Assembly (NCBI GenBank): GCA_900489925.1
Contig: UEHQ01000002.1
Coordinates: 666,207 to 730,206 of the forward strand
Direction of reading: 5' to 3'
DNA: 64,000 bases
From: Hyphomicrobiales bacterium
GTDB lineage: Bacteria > Pseudomonadota > Alphaproteobacteria > Rhizobiales > Rhizobiaceae
The notes beneath the pieces were generated by a model, which was not told where the DNA came from, ran no database searches, and saw nothing but the letters and a program-made list of their open reading frames with translations. This document shows positions 9,000-17,774 of this stretch, one piece after another (the first letter of the stretch is position 1; each line of letters begins with the position of its first letter). Both the position numbers and the translations under genes were made by a program.

Positions 9000-9877
9000 T
9001 CGGCGGCCTCCTGATTGGGTGCCAACATCTCGCCGGCATGCCCGTGGGCGCGGCGGTCTTCGCAATGGTCGGTGTCGGAGCAGACGAACATGCGTCCGCC
9101 CTTATCGTCGAGGATGACTTCGTCGAGATAGACCTCTTCGGCGCCGCAGAGCGCGCACGGCTTGCCGAAGCGCTGGATCTCGAACGGGTAGTCGTCGAAA
9201 TCGAGGCTGACGACTTCGGTATAGGGCGGAACGGCATAGATGCGCTTCTCGCGCCCTGCCCCGAAGAGCTGCAACGCATCCGACATGTGCATTTTCGGAT
9301 TGTCGAACTTCGGCGTTGGCGACGGGTCCATGACGTAGCGACCGGCAACCTTGACCGGATAGGCGTAGGTCTTGGAGATACGACCGTTATGCGCGATGTC
9401 CTCGTAGAGCTTGACGTGCATGAGGCCGTATTCCTCGAGCGCGTGCATCTTGCGGGTCTCGGTCTCGCGCGGCTCGAGGAAGCGGAGCGGCTCGGGGATC
9501 GGCACCTGGTAGACCAGCACCTGGTTCACCCCGAGCTTTTCTTCCGGGATGCGGTGGCGGGTCTGGATGATCGTTGCATCCTTGGTGTGTGTCGTCACCG
9601 CGACATTGGCGACCTTCTGGAAGAAGGCGCGGATGGAGACCGCGTTGGTCGTATCGTCAGCGCCCTGGTCGATGACCTTCAGCACGTCATCCGGCCCGAT
9701 GATCGAGGCCGTGACCTGCACGCCGCCGGTGCCCCAGCCGTAAGGCATCGGCATTTCGCGGGAGGCGAAGGGAACCTGGTAGCCGGGGATGGCGATCGCC
9801 TTCAGGATCGCGCGGCGGATCATGCGCTTCGTCTGTTCGTCGAGATAGGCGAAGTTGTACGTGGCCAGATCGGTCAT
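8996..9877 (-). CDS. phnJ: Carbon-phosphorus lyase PhnJ, radical SAM enzyme
   Basis: 293 residues. PhnJ is the radical SAM enzyme that cleaves the C-P bond of ribose-1-phosphonate-5-phosphate to release the alkane and a cyclic phosphate. The four key cysteines are present at 241, 244, 266 and 272 (KPCALCGAEE and VCSDTDHCEDR), the same spacing and numbering as in the E. coli enzyme, so the enzyme should be active. It overlaps phnI by ATGA at 9874-9877 and is followed by phnK with the same overlap. Confidence 0.96.
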   Translation of the reverse strand: MTDLATYNFAYLDEQTKRMIRRAILKAIAIPGYQVPFASREMPMPYGWGTGGVQVTASIIGPDDVLKVIDQGADDTTNAVSIRAFFQKVANVAVTTHTKDATIIQTRHRIPEEKLGVNQVLVYQVPIPEPLRFLEPRETETRKMHALEEYGLMHVKLYEDIAHNGRISKTYAYPVKVAGRYVMDPSPTPKFDNPKMHMSDALQLFGAGREKRIYAVPPYTEVVSLDFDDYPFEIQRFGKPCALCGAEEVYLDEVILDDKGGRMFVCSDTDHCEDRRAHGHAGEMLAPNQEAAE

Positions 9878-10983
9878 TCCGCAGCCTCCTTGATGGTATC
9901 GTCGCCGCCGATGCGGTTGGCTTCGAATTCGTTGCGCATGCGACGGACCAGATCGAGTTCCGCCTGGAAGTCGACGTAGTGCGGCAGCTTCAGGTGCTCG
10001 ACGAAGCCGGTCGACTGGACGTTGTCGGCATGCGAGATGACGAATTCCTCGTCCTGCGCCGGGGCGGTGATGTCCTCGCCGAGTTCTTCGGCGCGCAGGG
10101 CACGATCAACCAGCGACATGGACATCGCCTTGCGCTCGCTCTGGCCGAACACCAAGCCATAGCCACGGGTGAACTGCGGTGGCGCCTTGGACGAACCCTT
10201 GAACTGGTTGACCATCTGGCATTCGGTAACCTGGATGAGCCCAAGCGAAACGGCGAAGCCGAGTTCGGGAACATCGAATTCGACCTCGACCTCACCGATG
10301 CGGATTTCGCCGGTGAAGGGATGGTTGCGGCCATAGCCGCGCTGCGTGGAATAGCCGAGCGCCAGGAGGAAGCCTTCGTCGCCGCGGGCCAGCGCCTGCA
10401 GGCGAAGATCGCGGGTCATCGGGAATTCCATCGGCTCGCGCGTCAGGTCGCCGACCTCGTGATCTTCGGGCATCTCGCCATCCCCCTCGATCAGGCCTTC
10501 CTGCGCGAGGATTTCCGAAACGCGCATGACGCGGCCGGATTCGGCGTCGCGGAGCGTCGGCTGCTCGACCGCTTCATCGGTGAGGAGCGACGGGTCGAGA
10601 AGGCGATGCGTATAGTCGAAGGTGGGCCCGAGCAGCTGGCCGCCGGGCAGATCCTTGTAGGTGGCGGAGACGCGGCGCTCGATCTTCATGCGCGCCGTGT
10701 CGATCGGCTTGCTATAGCCGAAGCGCGGCAGCGTCGTGCGGTAGGCCCGAAGCAGGAAGATCGCTTCGATCATGTCGCCGCGCGACTGGCGGACGGCGAG
10801 AGCAGCAAGCGTGCGATCGTAAAGCGAGGCTTCGGCCATGACGCGGTCGACGGCCAGCGCCAGCTGGGCCACGATCTGGTTGATACCGATAGCCGGCAAC
10901 GAACGATCGCCACGACGGCGATCCGCCAGCAGGCGATGGGCGTTGGCAATGGCGGCCTCGCCCCCTTTGACAGCAACATACAT
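9874..10983 (-). CDS. phnI: C-P lyase core subunit PhnI
   Basis: 369 residues beginning MYVAVKGGEAAIANAH, the typical PhnI N-terminus. PhnI, helped by PhnG, PhnH and PhnL, displaces adenine from ATP by methylphosphonate to give the triphosphate intermediate. Long conserved blocks such as GPTFDYTHRLLDPSLLTDEA and RGYGLVFGQSERKAMSM are seen. It sits 3 bp downstream of phnH and overlaps phnJ by 4 bp, so it is translationally coupled to the rest of the core complex. Confidence 0.95.
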   Translation of the reverse strand: MYVAVKGGEAAIANAHRLLADRRRGDRSLPAIGINQIVAQLALAVDRVMAEASLYDRTLAALAVRQSRGDMIEAIFLLRAYRTTLPRFGYSKPIDTARMKIERRVSATYKDLPGGQLLGPTFDYTHRLLDPSLLTDEAVEQPTLRDAESGRVMRVSEILAQEGLIEGDGEMPEDHEVGDLTREPMEFPMTRDLRLQALARGDEGFLLALGYSTQRGYGRNHPFTGEIRIGEVEVEFDVPELGFAVSLGLIQVTECQMVNQFKGSSKAPPQFTRGYGLVFGQSERKAMSMSLVDRALRAEELGEDITAPAQDEEFVISHADNVQSTGFVEHLKLPHYVDFQAELDLVRRMRNEFEANRIGGDDTIKEAAE

Positions 10984-10986
10984 GGG

Positions 10987-11610
10987 TCACATCTCCGTTG
11001 CGGTGATCTTGGTGGTGCGCGGCAGGCAGACGAACCGGCTGCCAGAAGTCAGCACGATGTCGATGCCGCGCGGGAAAAGAGCGCGGTTTTCCGTCCAGAG
11101 GCGCAGGAATGTATCGGGCAGGCCGAGCGGCGCGATATCGGTCACGGTCTTGATACCGGGACCCATCAGCGCCAGCCTGCGGCCGCCTTCGATGTCAGCC
11201 AGTTCGATGACAACAGTCGTCGAACGGTCCGGATATTCCTGGGTGCCGGCGGCAAAGAGACCAAAGGACGACAGCGGCGTTCCGGCTTCGACGAAGGCGA
11301 AGCGTGCTTCGGCCTTCTCCGGCGTGACGGGCGCACCTGTGTGGAAACCGAGCCATTGCGGCACGGCGGATTTTGCGAGCCCTGACGACAGCCAGACCGG
11401 GGTGTCGTGATCGCAGAGCGTCAGCGCGATCGCGCCGGCCGCAACGCCGAGGGGTGCCGGCGGCAGGGCGTCGGGGGCGACCGTCTGGATCGTGCCCGGA
11501 CGGGCCATCGCATCCATCATCAGCTTGAAGACGCTCTGGGCGTGGAAGACCGGCTCGGCAAAGCCGCCGGCCAACGCATCATTCTTGGGGGCTTCTGTCT
11601 TGAGGCTCAT
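10987..11610 (-). CDS. phnH: C-P lyase core subunit PhnH
   Basis: 207 residues, slightly longer than the E. coli protein (194). N-terminal FAEPVFHAQSVFKLMMDAMA followed by RPGTIQ and a C-terminal RGIDIVLTSGSRFVCLPRTT match PhnH, a PLP-transferase-like fold without PLP that forms part of the PhnG2H2I2J2 complex. It starts inside the phnG stop as TGATG at 11608-11612, and phnI follows after 3 bp. Confidence 0.93.
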   Translation of the reverse strand: MSLKTEAPKNDALAGGFAEPVFHAQSVFKLMMDAMARPGTIQTVAPDALPPAPLGVAAGAIALTLCDHDTPVWLSSGLAKSAVPQWLGFHTGAPVTPEKAEARFAFVEAGTPLSSFGLFAAGTQEYPDRSTTVVIELADIEGGRRLALMGPGIKTVTDIAPLGLPDTFLRLWTENRALFPRGIDIVLTSGSRFVCLPRTTKITATEM

Positions 11611-12077
11611 CAGTCGTCTCCGCGAACCATGGTGAAGAAATCAACGCGAGTTGCCGCAGTCTCATCGGCCTTGCGGCGATCGGCATCCGCCACACGTGCG
11701 GCGATCGGCTGCAGAAGCGCCTGCTCGACGAAGGATTGCGTGGCCTGCTCCTGCCAGAGCGCGTCGAAGATGGCGGAAAGCCGGGCCTTCTCGCGATCCG
11801 TGCCGAGCGCCTGGGCGTGACCGACGGTGCCCGATGAAAGGCGCACGGTAGCGCGGGTGACCGTCACCTCACCGAGGTTGAACGGCGCACCGCCGCCGCC
11901 CATGCGGCCCCGCACCATGACGAGACCCGTTTCCGGTCCGCGTACCGGCTGGGCCGCAGGCTTTTCCGCCAGCTTGTCCCATGCCTCGACCAGCTCCTGC
12001 CGCTCCGCACGCGCAAGCAGGTCGACGACGCGCTTGCGCCCCCCTGCCCCCGGCTCATTCTTTTCCGCTAAGGTCAT
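11610..12077 (-). CDS. phnG: C-P lyase core subunit PhnG
   Basis: 155 residues, first gene of the operon. Recognisable blocks are RAERQELVEAW, VMVRGRMGGGGAPFNLGEVT, RATVRLSSGTVGHAQALGTD and KARLSAIFDAL. PhnG is a structural and catalytic partner of PhnI in making the ribose-1-(methylphosphonate)-5-triphosphate intermediate. The start at 12077 is set by AAAGGA seven bases upstream; the frame extends to 12167 but that part would overlap the operator and Pho box. No phnM, phnN or phnCDE transporter gene is in this window. Confidence 0.93.
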   Translation of the reverse strand: MTLAEKNEPGAGGRKRVVDLLARAERQELVEAWDKLAEKPAAQPVRGPETGLVMVRGRMGGGGAPFNLGEVTVTRATVRLSSGTVGHAQALGTDREKARLSAIFDALWQEQATQSFVEQALLQPIAARVADADRRKADETAATRVDFFTMVRGDD

Positions 12078-12093
12078 CGCCACATCCTTTAAA

Positions 12094-12111
12094 TGTCTAT
12101 TGATATAGACA
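12094..12111. promoter_or_regulatory. Putative PhnF operator
   Basis: Perfect inverted repeat TGTCTAT-TGAT-ATAGACA in the phnG/phnF intergenic region, 17 bp upstream of the phnG start. HutC/PhnF-type GntR regulators bind short palindromes with GT/AC outer and TA inner steps, which this resembles. A partial third copy of the half-site (TTGTATAG, minus strand, 12113-12120) lies next to it. Binding by PhnF is inferred. Confidence 0.55.
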
Positions 12112-12146
12112 ACTATACAAGATATGGTTACGCTTAAATCGGCGAC

Positions 12147-12164
12147 ATGACAAGCGTGTGACAT
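12147..12164 (-). promoter_or_regulatory. Pho box (PhoB site) upstream of phnG
   Basis: Read on the minus strand this is ATGTCAC-ACGC-TTGTCAT: two TGTCA repeats 11 bp apart, the spacing of the PhoB consensus (CTGTCAT, N4, CTGTCAT). It points toward phnG at 12077. It fits phosphate-starvation control of C-P lyase operons. The first repeat is less perfect than the second. Confidence 0.6.
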
Positions 12165-12175
12165 CAAGGGGTAAA

Positions 12176-12907
12176 ATGGCTGGGCAGGTACAAAGACAGA
12201 CGGGCGTGGCGCTGTGGCGGCAGATCGCCGACCGCATTCGCCAGGCGATCAGCGCCGGCGCCTATGACGAGACCGGCATGGTGCCACCGGAGACGGTGCT
12301 GGCGCTGCAGTTCGGCGTCAACCGGCATACGGTCAGGAGCGCGATCGCGGCGCTTGCCCAGGAAGGCATCGTACGCGCCGTGCAGGGACGCGGCACGCTG
12401 ATCGAGCGCAAGGAGCGGCTGAATTTTCCGATCACCAAGCGCACCCGCTTTACCGCTGGGATCGGCGAGCAGGCACGCGAGATGCGCGGGCTGCTGCTCT
12501 CCTATTCTGAGGAGAAGGCCGACGCGGAGGTGGCACGCGGGCTGAAGATCCGGCCGGGCGAGCCGGTCGTCCGCATGGAAACGGTTCGCAAGGCGGATGG
12601 CCGCCCGGTCTCCTGCGCAACGGCATGGTTTCCGGCCGGGCGCTTCGGCGGCATGCCGGATGCCTACAAGCGGACGGAATCCATCACCAAGGCCTTTGCC
12701 GAGCTTGGACTATCGGACTATGTGCGCGCGACCACCGAGATCACCGCCGTCCACGCCGACGAGGCGGATACGGCAGCGCTCGAACTGGCGCCTGGCGCGA
12801 TCCTGCTGATCACCAAGGCCGTCAACACCGACCTTGAAGGCGTGCCGGTCCAATATGCGATCAGCCGGTTTGCGGCCGACCGCGTGCAGTTCACGATCGA
12901 GAATTGA
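12176..12907 (+). CDS. phnF: GntR/HutC-family regulator PhnF
   Basis: 243 residues from the ATG at 12176. The N-terminal winged helix-turn-helix includes LWRQIADRIRQAISAGAY, ALQFGVNRHTVRSAIAALAQEG and VQGRGTLI. The C-terminal UTRA ligand domain follows with GEPVVRMETVRKADGRPVS and FAELGLSDYVRATTEI. Divergent placement from phnG identifies it as PhnF, the local phn repressor. Two upstream in-frame starts exist from 12158, but AAGGGG sits just before 12176. The 3' end is followed at once by overlapping hairpins. Confidence 0.9.
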   Translation: MAGQVQRQTGVALWRQIADRIRQAISAGAYDETGMVPPETVLALQFGVNRHTVRSAIAALAQEGIVRAVQGRGTLIERKERLNFPITKRTRFTAGIGEQAREMRGLLLSYSEEKADAEVARGLKIRPGEPVVRMETVRKADGRPVSCATAWFPAGRFGGMPDAYKRTESITKAFAELGLSDYVRATTEITAVHADEADTAALELAPGAILLITKAVNTDLEGVPVQYAISRFAADRVQFTIEN

Positions 12908-12914
12908 GTCCCGG

Positions 12915-12955
12915 CGATGCCGGAGGAGCGGTCCCCGGCATCGATAGGACCGCTC
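12915..12955. terminator. Two overlapping alternative hairpins between convergent genes
   Basis: Stem A pairs CGATGCCGG (12915-12923) with CCGGCATCG (12935-12943). Stem B pairs GAGCGGTCC (12926-12934) with GGACCGCTC (12947-12955) and is followed by GTTATTT. Both are perfect 9-bp stems, but they interleave, so only one can form easily at a time. Stem B most likely ends phnF transcription. It stops 1 bp short of the SDR stop codon, so it may also serve that gene. Confidence 0.6.
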
Positions 12956-12956
12956 G

Positions 12957-13826
12957 TTATTTGCCGACTTCCCAGGGGAATTTTCCAGCCCCTGCTCCGG
13001 GCTCGAAATCGGTGGAGATACTGAGGTCGCGCCAAGCCGCGTGCTCGCTGGCTCGTACCGCATCGTTCTGTTCGACACCACGCACCGCATCGCTGCCGAG
13101 CAGCAGGCGCAGCGGTGGCTCAGCGACACCGGCGACATGGATGATCGCGACGGCTGCCTTTGCGGGATCACCCGGCTGCCTGCCGTTGTAGTCGCGCTGG
13201 TAGCGAGCCATCTTGCCGACAGTGTCTTCGTATTCCGGGCGTCCTTCGCGGAGCGTGGTCGAGGCGCCGGCGAAATCCGTGCGAAAGCCGCCGGGCTCGA
13301 TGATCGTCACCTTGATGCCGAGCGGACCGACTTCCCGCGAAAGCACCTCCGAGAAACCTTCGACGCCCCACTTTGCTGCCGCATAAGGCGCGCGGCCGGC
13401 TGGGCCAATGCGGCCGCCGACGGAGGAAACTTGGATGATGTGGCCGGAGCCCTGCGCGCGCATCAGCGGCAGTGCCGCCTTGGTGACGATGATGGTTCCG
13501 AAAAGGTTGGTTTCGATCTGGGCGCGGAAATCGGCAAGGCTGGTGTCCTCGATCGATCCGACATCGCCATAGCCTGCATTGTTGACCAATATATCAAGGC
13601 GCCCGAACGTCTCCACGGCTGCCTTTACTGCATCGGCGGCCGATTGCTCGTCGGTCACGTCAAGAGGAATCGCCAAGACATTGCCGGCGTAGCGCTGCTT
13701 GATATCCTGAAGCTGCGATGGATCGCGCGCGGTCGCGACCAACTTGTGCCCCGCCGCCAGCACCGCCTCCGCAAGCGCCCTGCCGAGGCCGCGTGAGGTG
13801 CCTGTAATCAACCAAACCTGTGACAT
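12957..13826 (-). CDS. Short-chain dehydrogenase/reductase
   Basis: 289 residues, classical SDR layout: cofactor motif TGTSRGLG at residues 8-15, NNAGYGDVG near 82, catalytic Ser in IIQVSSVGG and the YAAAK pair near 150. Arg at position 33 (TARDPS) suggests NADP preference. The substrate is unknown. It is transcribed divergently from an HxlR regulator 86 bp away. That arrangement is common for oxidoreductases induced by reactive carbonyls or redox stress, so control by the HxlR protein is likely but inferred. Confidence 0.85.
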   Translation of the reverse strand: MSQVWLITGTSRGLGRALAEAVLAAGHKLVATARDPSQLQDIKQRYAGNVLAIPLDVTDEQSAADAVKAAVETFGRLDILVNNAGYGDVGSIEDTSLADFRAQIETNLFGTIIVTKAALPLMRAQGSGHIIQVSSVGGRIGPAGRAPYAAAKWGVEGFSEVLSREVGPLGIKVTIIEPGGFRTDFAGASTTLREGRPEYEDTVGKMARYQRDYNGRQPGDPAKAAVAIIHVAGVAEPPLRLLLGSDAVRGVEQNDAVRASEHAAWRDLSISTDFEPGAGAGKFPWEVGK

Positions 13827-13876
13827 CCGAAATCTCCTTGATCCGTCACGAGGGATATAGGCGAGACAGTTTCATG

Positions 13877-13918
13877 TTGAAAGAAGGTACCCTCTAGATC
13901 TATACATACCTCATGGTA
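13877..13918 (+). promoter_or_regulatory. Promoter and possible operator of the HxlR gene
   Basis: TTGAAA (13877-13882) and TATACA (13901-13906), spaced 18 bp, form a good sigma70-type promoter. Transcription from it would begin around the ATG at 13913. TACC-TCAT-GGTA (13907-13918) overlaps that ATG, and GGTACC (13886-13891) lies inside the promoter spacer. These are candidate HxlR binding elements. Confidence 0.4.
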
Positions 13919-14326
13919 ACTGTCATGAACGATCATACATTCGATTTTTGCGAGACGCTGACGGACGCGCAGGATGCGCTGGCCCGCGAGATGCTGGAAC
14001 GCGCCAGCGCCAAATGGCCACTGCGGGCGATGCACATCCTGGCGGAGGCCAAGGGTCCCTTGCGCTTTTCGCGGGTTCTGGAGCGGGTCGAGGGGATCAG
14101 CCAGAAGGTGCTGACGCAGACGCTTCGGACGCTCGAAAGCGACGGGCTGGTGACGCGGACGCTCTATCCGCAGGTGCCCCCACGGGTCGAATATGAACTG
14201 ACGCCGCTCGGCGGCGAGCTTCTGGTGGAAGTGGTGACGCTCTGGCAATGGATCGCCAATCGCCTGCCTGACTTCGAGGCGGCCCGGAAGAGGGCGCCTC
14301 AGGCTACTGACACGTCAAAAGGCTGA
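13913..14326 (+). CDS. HxlR-family transcriptional regulator
   Basis: 137 residues. The HxlR winged helix is recognisable from KWPLRAMHILAEAKGPLRFS, then EGISQKVLTQTLRTLESDGLV and the wing TRTLYPQVPPRVEYELTPLG. A single cysteine near the N-terminus (DFCETL) is the usual position of the redox- or electrophile-sensing cysteine in this family. Starts at 13913 (MVTV) and 13925 (MNDH) are both possible; the promoter position favours the second, or a leaderless mRNA. It is divergent from the SDR gene it probably controls. Confidence 0.85.
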   Translation: MVTVMNDHTFDFCETLTDAQDALAREMLERASAKWPLRAMHILAEAKGPLRFSRVLERVEGISQKVLTQTLRTLESDGLVTRTLYPQVPPRVEYELTPLGGELLVEVVTLWQWIANRLPDFEAARKRAPQATDTSKG

Positions 14327-14348
14327 AAAGCCAATACCGTCAGGTTGG

Positions 14349-14380
14349 AAAAGCGCCGCGCAGCAAACGATGCGCGGCGC
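14349..14380 (-). terminator. Rho-independent terminator of dapB-gpmA
   Basis: A 10-bp perfect stem GCGCCGCGCA / TGCGCGGCGC (14353-14362 and 14371-14380) with an 8-base loop. On the minus strand it is followed by TTTTCC. It lies 10 bp after the gpmA stop. Confidence 0.8.
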
Positions 14381-14389
14381 AATCGATGT

Positions 14390-15025
14390 TTAGTGCGCGC
14401 CTGACATGTCGCCGAGCACTTCCTTGGAAGCGACGGTGGAATCGGCGTTGAGCTTGTAGACCATCGGAACGCCGGTCGCGAGGTTGACACCGAGGATCTG
14501 TTCCTTGGTGAGCTTGTCGAGGACCATGACCAGCGAGCGCAGCGAATTGCCGTGGGCGGCGACCAGCACCTTTTCGCCGCGCAGTACGCGGGGCAGGATT
14601 TCCGTCAGGTAGTACGGCCAGACGCGAGCGCCGGTGTCACGCAGGCTTTCACCGCCCGGAGGCGGTACATCGTAGGAACGGCGCCAGATGTGGACCTGCT
14701 CCTCGCCCCACTTGGCGCGGGCGTCGTCCTTGTTGAGGCCGGAGAGATCGCCGTAGTCGCGCTCGTTCAGGGCCTGGTCCTTGATCGTCTGAAGGCCCGG
14801 TTGGCCGACGTTGTCGAGGATGATCTTCAGCGTATCCTGGGCGCGCTTCAGGTCAGAGGTGAAGGCGATGTCGAACTTGATGCCGTAGTCGGCCAGAGCC
14901 TTGCCGCCGGTGTTGGCTTCCTGAACGCCGAGCTCGGTCAGTTCAGGGTTCTTCCAGCCGGTGAAAAGGTTCTTGAGGTTCCAGTCGCTCTGGCCGTGGC
15001 GAACGAGGACGAGGGTACCGCTCAT
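14390..15025 (-). CDS. gpmA: 2,3-bisphosphoglycerate-dependent phosphoglycerate mutase
   Basis: 211 residues. It interconverts 3- and 2-phosphoglycerate in glycolysis and gluconeogenesis. The histidine phosphatase motif VRHGQSDWN carries the phosphorylated His10; Glu88 (LNERDYGDL) and His158 (VAAHGNSLR) complete the site. The start at 15025 (MSGTLVL) has GGAGG eight bases upstream, so the longer frame from 15040 is rejected. It is shorter than the E. coli enzyme (250 aa), as is usual in alphaproteobacteria. It follows dapB by 21 bp and ends at a strong terminator. Confidence 0.95.
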   Translation of the reverse strand: MSGTLVLVRHGQSDWNLKNLFTGWKNPELTELGVQEANTGGKALADYGIKFDIAFTSDLKRAQDTLKIILDNVGQPGLQTIKDQALNERDYGDLSGLNKDDARAKWGEEQVHIWRRSYDVPPPGGESLRDTGARVWPYYLTEILPRVLRGEKVLVAAHGNSLRSLVMVLDKLTKEQILGVNLATGVPMVYKLNADSTVASKEVLGDMSGAH

Positions 15026-15046
15026 GAAAGATGCCTCCAAAATAGA

Positions 15047-15871
15047 TCAGTGTTGGGAAAGCCCGAGTACGTCGAGCATGGAATAGAGACCGGGTTTCTT
15101 GTCGCGCGCCCAAAGGGCGGCCTTGATGGCGCCGCGTGCGAAAATCGAACGATCGCCGGCGCTGTGCGACATGGTGACCAGCTCGCCTTCGCCGGCGAAA
15201 ACGACCGAATGTTCGCCGATGACCGAGCCGCCGCGCAACGTGGCGAAACCAATCGTGCCAGCTTCGCGCGGGCCTGTGTGGCCGTCGCGGACGCGGACCG
15301 AATGCGTGGCGAGATCAACGCCGCGCCCCTTGGCTGCAGCCGCGCCGAGCAACAGGGCAGTGCCCGAGGGAGCATCGACCTTGCGCTTGTGGTGCATTTC
15401 GAGAACTTCGATATCCCAATCGGCTGGATCGAGCGCGCGAGCGGCCTGTTCGACGAGGACGCTCAAGAGATTGACGCCGAGGCCCATGTTGCCCGACTTG
15501 ACGATGCGGGCGTGGCGGGCGGCTGCGGCGATCTTCGCCTCGTCCTCGGTCGAGCAGCCTGTCGTGCCGATGATGTGGACGATGCGGGCCTGGGCCGCGA
15601 GTGCTGCAAATTCGTTGGTCGTCGCTGGCGTGGTGAAATCGAGGACGCCGTCGGCATGCAGGAAAGCCGCCAGCGGATCGTCGCCTATGATGACGCCGTT
15701 CGGGCCGAGGCCCGCGATCTCGCCGGCATCCTTGCCGACGAAAGCCGAGCCCGGGCGGGCGACGGCGGCATGCAGGGTCACGCCATTGATCTCGTGGACC
15801 AACCGAATGAGCGCCTGCCCCATGCGACCTGCTGCACCAACCACCACCAGCTTCATCGCAGCATCGCTCAT
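15047..15871 (-). CDS. dapB: 4-hydroxy-tetrahydrodipicolinate reductase
   Basis: 274 residues. It reduces the dapA product with NAD(P)H in lysine and meso-diaminopimelate synthesis. The Rossmann motif [10 protein letters not shown] begins at residue 10. The active-site segment is [19 protein letters not shown], with the catalytic His-His and Lys. The C-terminus has [11 protein letters not shown]. The ATG at 15871 (MSDAAMKL) is chosen; an internal ATG at 15856 would still leave a complete domain. It forms an operon with gpmA. Confidence 0.95.
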   Translation of the reverse strand: MSDAAMKLVVVGAAGRMGQALIRLVHEINGVTLHAAVARPGSAFVGKDAGEIAGLGPNGVIIGDDPLAAFLHADGVLDFTTPATTNEFAALAAQARIVHIIGTTGCSTEDEAKIAAAARHARIVKSGNMGLGVNLLSVLVEQAARALDPADWDIEVLEMHHKRKVDAPSGTALLLGAAAAKGRGVDLATHSVRVRDGHTGPREAGTIGFATLRGGSVIGEHSVVFAGEGELVTMSHSAGDRSIFARGAIKAALWARDKKPGLYSMLDVLGLSQH

Positions 15872-15893
15872 CTCAGGCTGTCCTAAATTTCTA

Positions 15894-17681
15894 TCAGTTC
15901 GTATCCGAGGCTGCCGGCCTCTGCAGATTGTTGAGGCGAGCGTAGAGACCGTCGCGGCGCTGCGCAAGCGCCTCATGATTGCCCTCTTCGACCACGCGGC
16001 CCTGCTGCATCACGACGATCTTGTCGGCGCGAACGACCGTCGACAGCCGGTGGGCGATGACGACCACGGTGCGGCCAGTCATGGCCTCATCCAGCGCCTT
16101 CTGCACCGCCGCTTCGGATTCCGTATCGAGCGCCGAGGTGGCTTCGTCCAGAAGCAGGATCGGCGCGTTGCGGACCAGCGCACGCGCGATCGACAGGCGC
16201 TGGCGCTGGCCGCCCGAAAGGGTCACGCCGTTTTCGCCGACCGGGGTATCGTAGCCCTCCGGCTGGGCGAGAATGAAATCATGCGCGTAGGCGAGGCGTG
16301 CGGCCTCCTCGACCTCTGCGTCGGTGGCCGTCGGGCGGCCGTAGCGGATGTTGTCACGAATCGAGCCTTCGAACAGGTACGGCTGCTGCGAGACATAGGC
16401 CAACTGCTCGCGCAGCGACTGCTTGGTCACATGGGCGATATCCTGGCCGTCGATCAGGATCTGCCCGGCCTTCGGATCGTAGAAGCGCGGAATGAGATTG
16501 ATGATCGTCGACTTGCCGGCGCCGGACGGGCCGACAAGCGCGGTCGTCTTGCCGCCCTCGGCGACAAAGTTGACGCCGTTCAGAACGTCGTCGTTGCCAT
16601 AGGCGAAAGCCACGTCGCGCAGCTCGATGCGGGCTTCCGTCACCACCAGCGGCTTGGCATCCGGCAGGTCGCGCTGGCGTGGCTGCATGTCGAGGAGCTC
16701 GTAGATCATGCGCGCGTTGACTGCAGCGCGCTCCATCTGCACCTGCAGTTTCGCCAGGCGGCGGGCCGGGTCATAGGCAAGCAGCAGCGCCGTCACAAAC
16801 GAGAAGAACGCGCCCGGCGGCACGTTGTTATAGATCGCTCGGTAGGCTGCATAGGCAAGCACGCTGGCGACGGCCAGACCGGCAAAGCTCTCGGTCATCG
16901 GCGCGTTGCGCTCCGACAGGCGCGCGATCTTGTTGGAGCGGCCTTCGGCAGCCACGATGATCTTGTTGATCTTGCGTTCCAGCTCGGCTTCCATCGTAAA
17001 CGCCTTGACGATGGAAATCCCCTGGATTGTCTCCTGCATCGCGCCAAGTACATGGCTGTTCAGGTGGATCGACTCCTTGGTGACCTGACGCAGGCGCTTC
17101 GAAAGGTAACGCAGCGCCAGCAACAGGGGCGGCGCTAGGACCAGCACGGCGCAGCTGAGCAACGGATCCTGGTAGACCATCACGCCGAGCAACGAGACGA
17201 AAGTCAACATGTCACGAGCGGTCGACGTGACTGTCAGGTTGAGAACGTCGCGGATACCGCTGACGTTCTGGCTGACCTGCGCCGCGATCCGCGCCGATCT
17301 CGCTTCGGTGAAAAAACCGACGGACAGCGTCATCAGATGTGCATAGAGGCGCCGCTGGTAGCGCGCGACGATGTTGTTGCCGATCTTCGACAGCGTCACC
17401 GCCTGGATATAGCCGGCAAAGCCACGCAGCACGAAGGCGACGAAGATCGACAGACAGATGATCCAGACGACATCGGCGCGGCGATTGGCGAAGGCTTCGT
17501 CAATAACCGACTTCATGATCCAGGCTGTAAACGACGTCGATAGCGCCACAATCACCAGGCAGACAATGGCGATCGCATAGCCCCAGATGTGGTCGCGGCC
17601 ATTTTCAGCGATGACGCGTTTCAGAACGGCCGTGACCGTACTGCTATCAATATGGCTCGGCGAGGTGTCGGGTGAAGGCAA
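15894..17681 (-). CDS. MsbA-like ABC exporter, fused permease and ATPase
   Basis: About 595 residues. A six-helix ABC exporter membrane domain (roughly residues 30-310, starting at [19 protein letters not shown]) is followed by an ATPase with Walker [13 protein letters not shown], signature [15 protein letters not shown], Walker [13 protein letters not shown] and switch VIAHRLSTV. Half-transporters of this type work as homodimers; lipid or drug export is possible but the substrate is not fixed. No ATG fits the N-terminus. TTG at 17681 is chosen because AGGAAG lies eight bases before it; a further in-frame TTG is at 17717. It may be co-transcribed with glk, 93 bp upstream. Confidence 0.88.
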   Translation of the reverse strand: MPSPDTSPSHIDSSTVTAVLKRVIAENGRDHIWGYAIAIVCLVIVALSTSFTAWIMKSVIDEAFANRRADVVWIICLSIFVAFVLRGFAGYIQAVTLSKIGNNIVARYQRRLYAHLMTLSVGFFTEARSARIAAQVSQNVSGIRDVLNLTVTSTARDMLTFVSLLGVMVYQDPLLSCAVLVLAPPLLLALRYLSKRLRQVTKESIHLNSHVLGAMQETIQGISIVKAFTMEAELERKINKIIVAAEGRSNKIARLSERNAPMTESFAGLAVASVLAYAAYRAIYNNVPPGAFFSFVTALLLAYDPARRLAKLQVQMERAAVNARMIYELLDMQPRQRDLPDAKPLVVTEARIELRDVAFAYGNDDVLNGVNFVAEGGKTTALVGPSGAGKSTIINLIPRFYDPKAGQILIDGQDIAHVTKQSLREQLAYVSQQPYLFEGSIRDNIRYGRPTATDAEVEEAARLAYAHDFILAQPEGYDTPVGENGVTLSGGQRQRLSIARALVRNAPILLLDEATSALDTESEAAVQKALDEAMTGRTVVVIAHRLSTVVRADKIVVMQQGRVVEEGNHEALAQRRDGLYARLNNLQRPAASDTN

Positions 17682-17774
17682 AAATCTGGCTTCCTGTCTC
17701 GGACAAGCAAGCCGCAATGCGGCCTGCGCTCGTGCGGCTCTATAGAGAATTGGCGCCGGTTTGGCTAGAGTAGC

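Noticed and set aside
15099..17138. A 679-codon plus-strand frame over dapB and the ABC exporter
   Set aside because: Antisense to two genes with full catalytic motifs; it has no ribosome site or recognisable domain.
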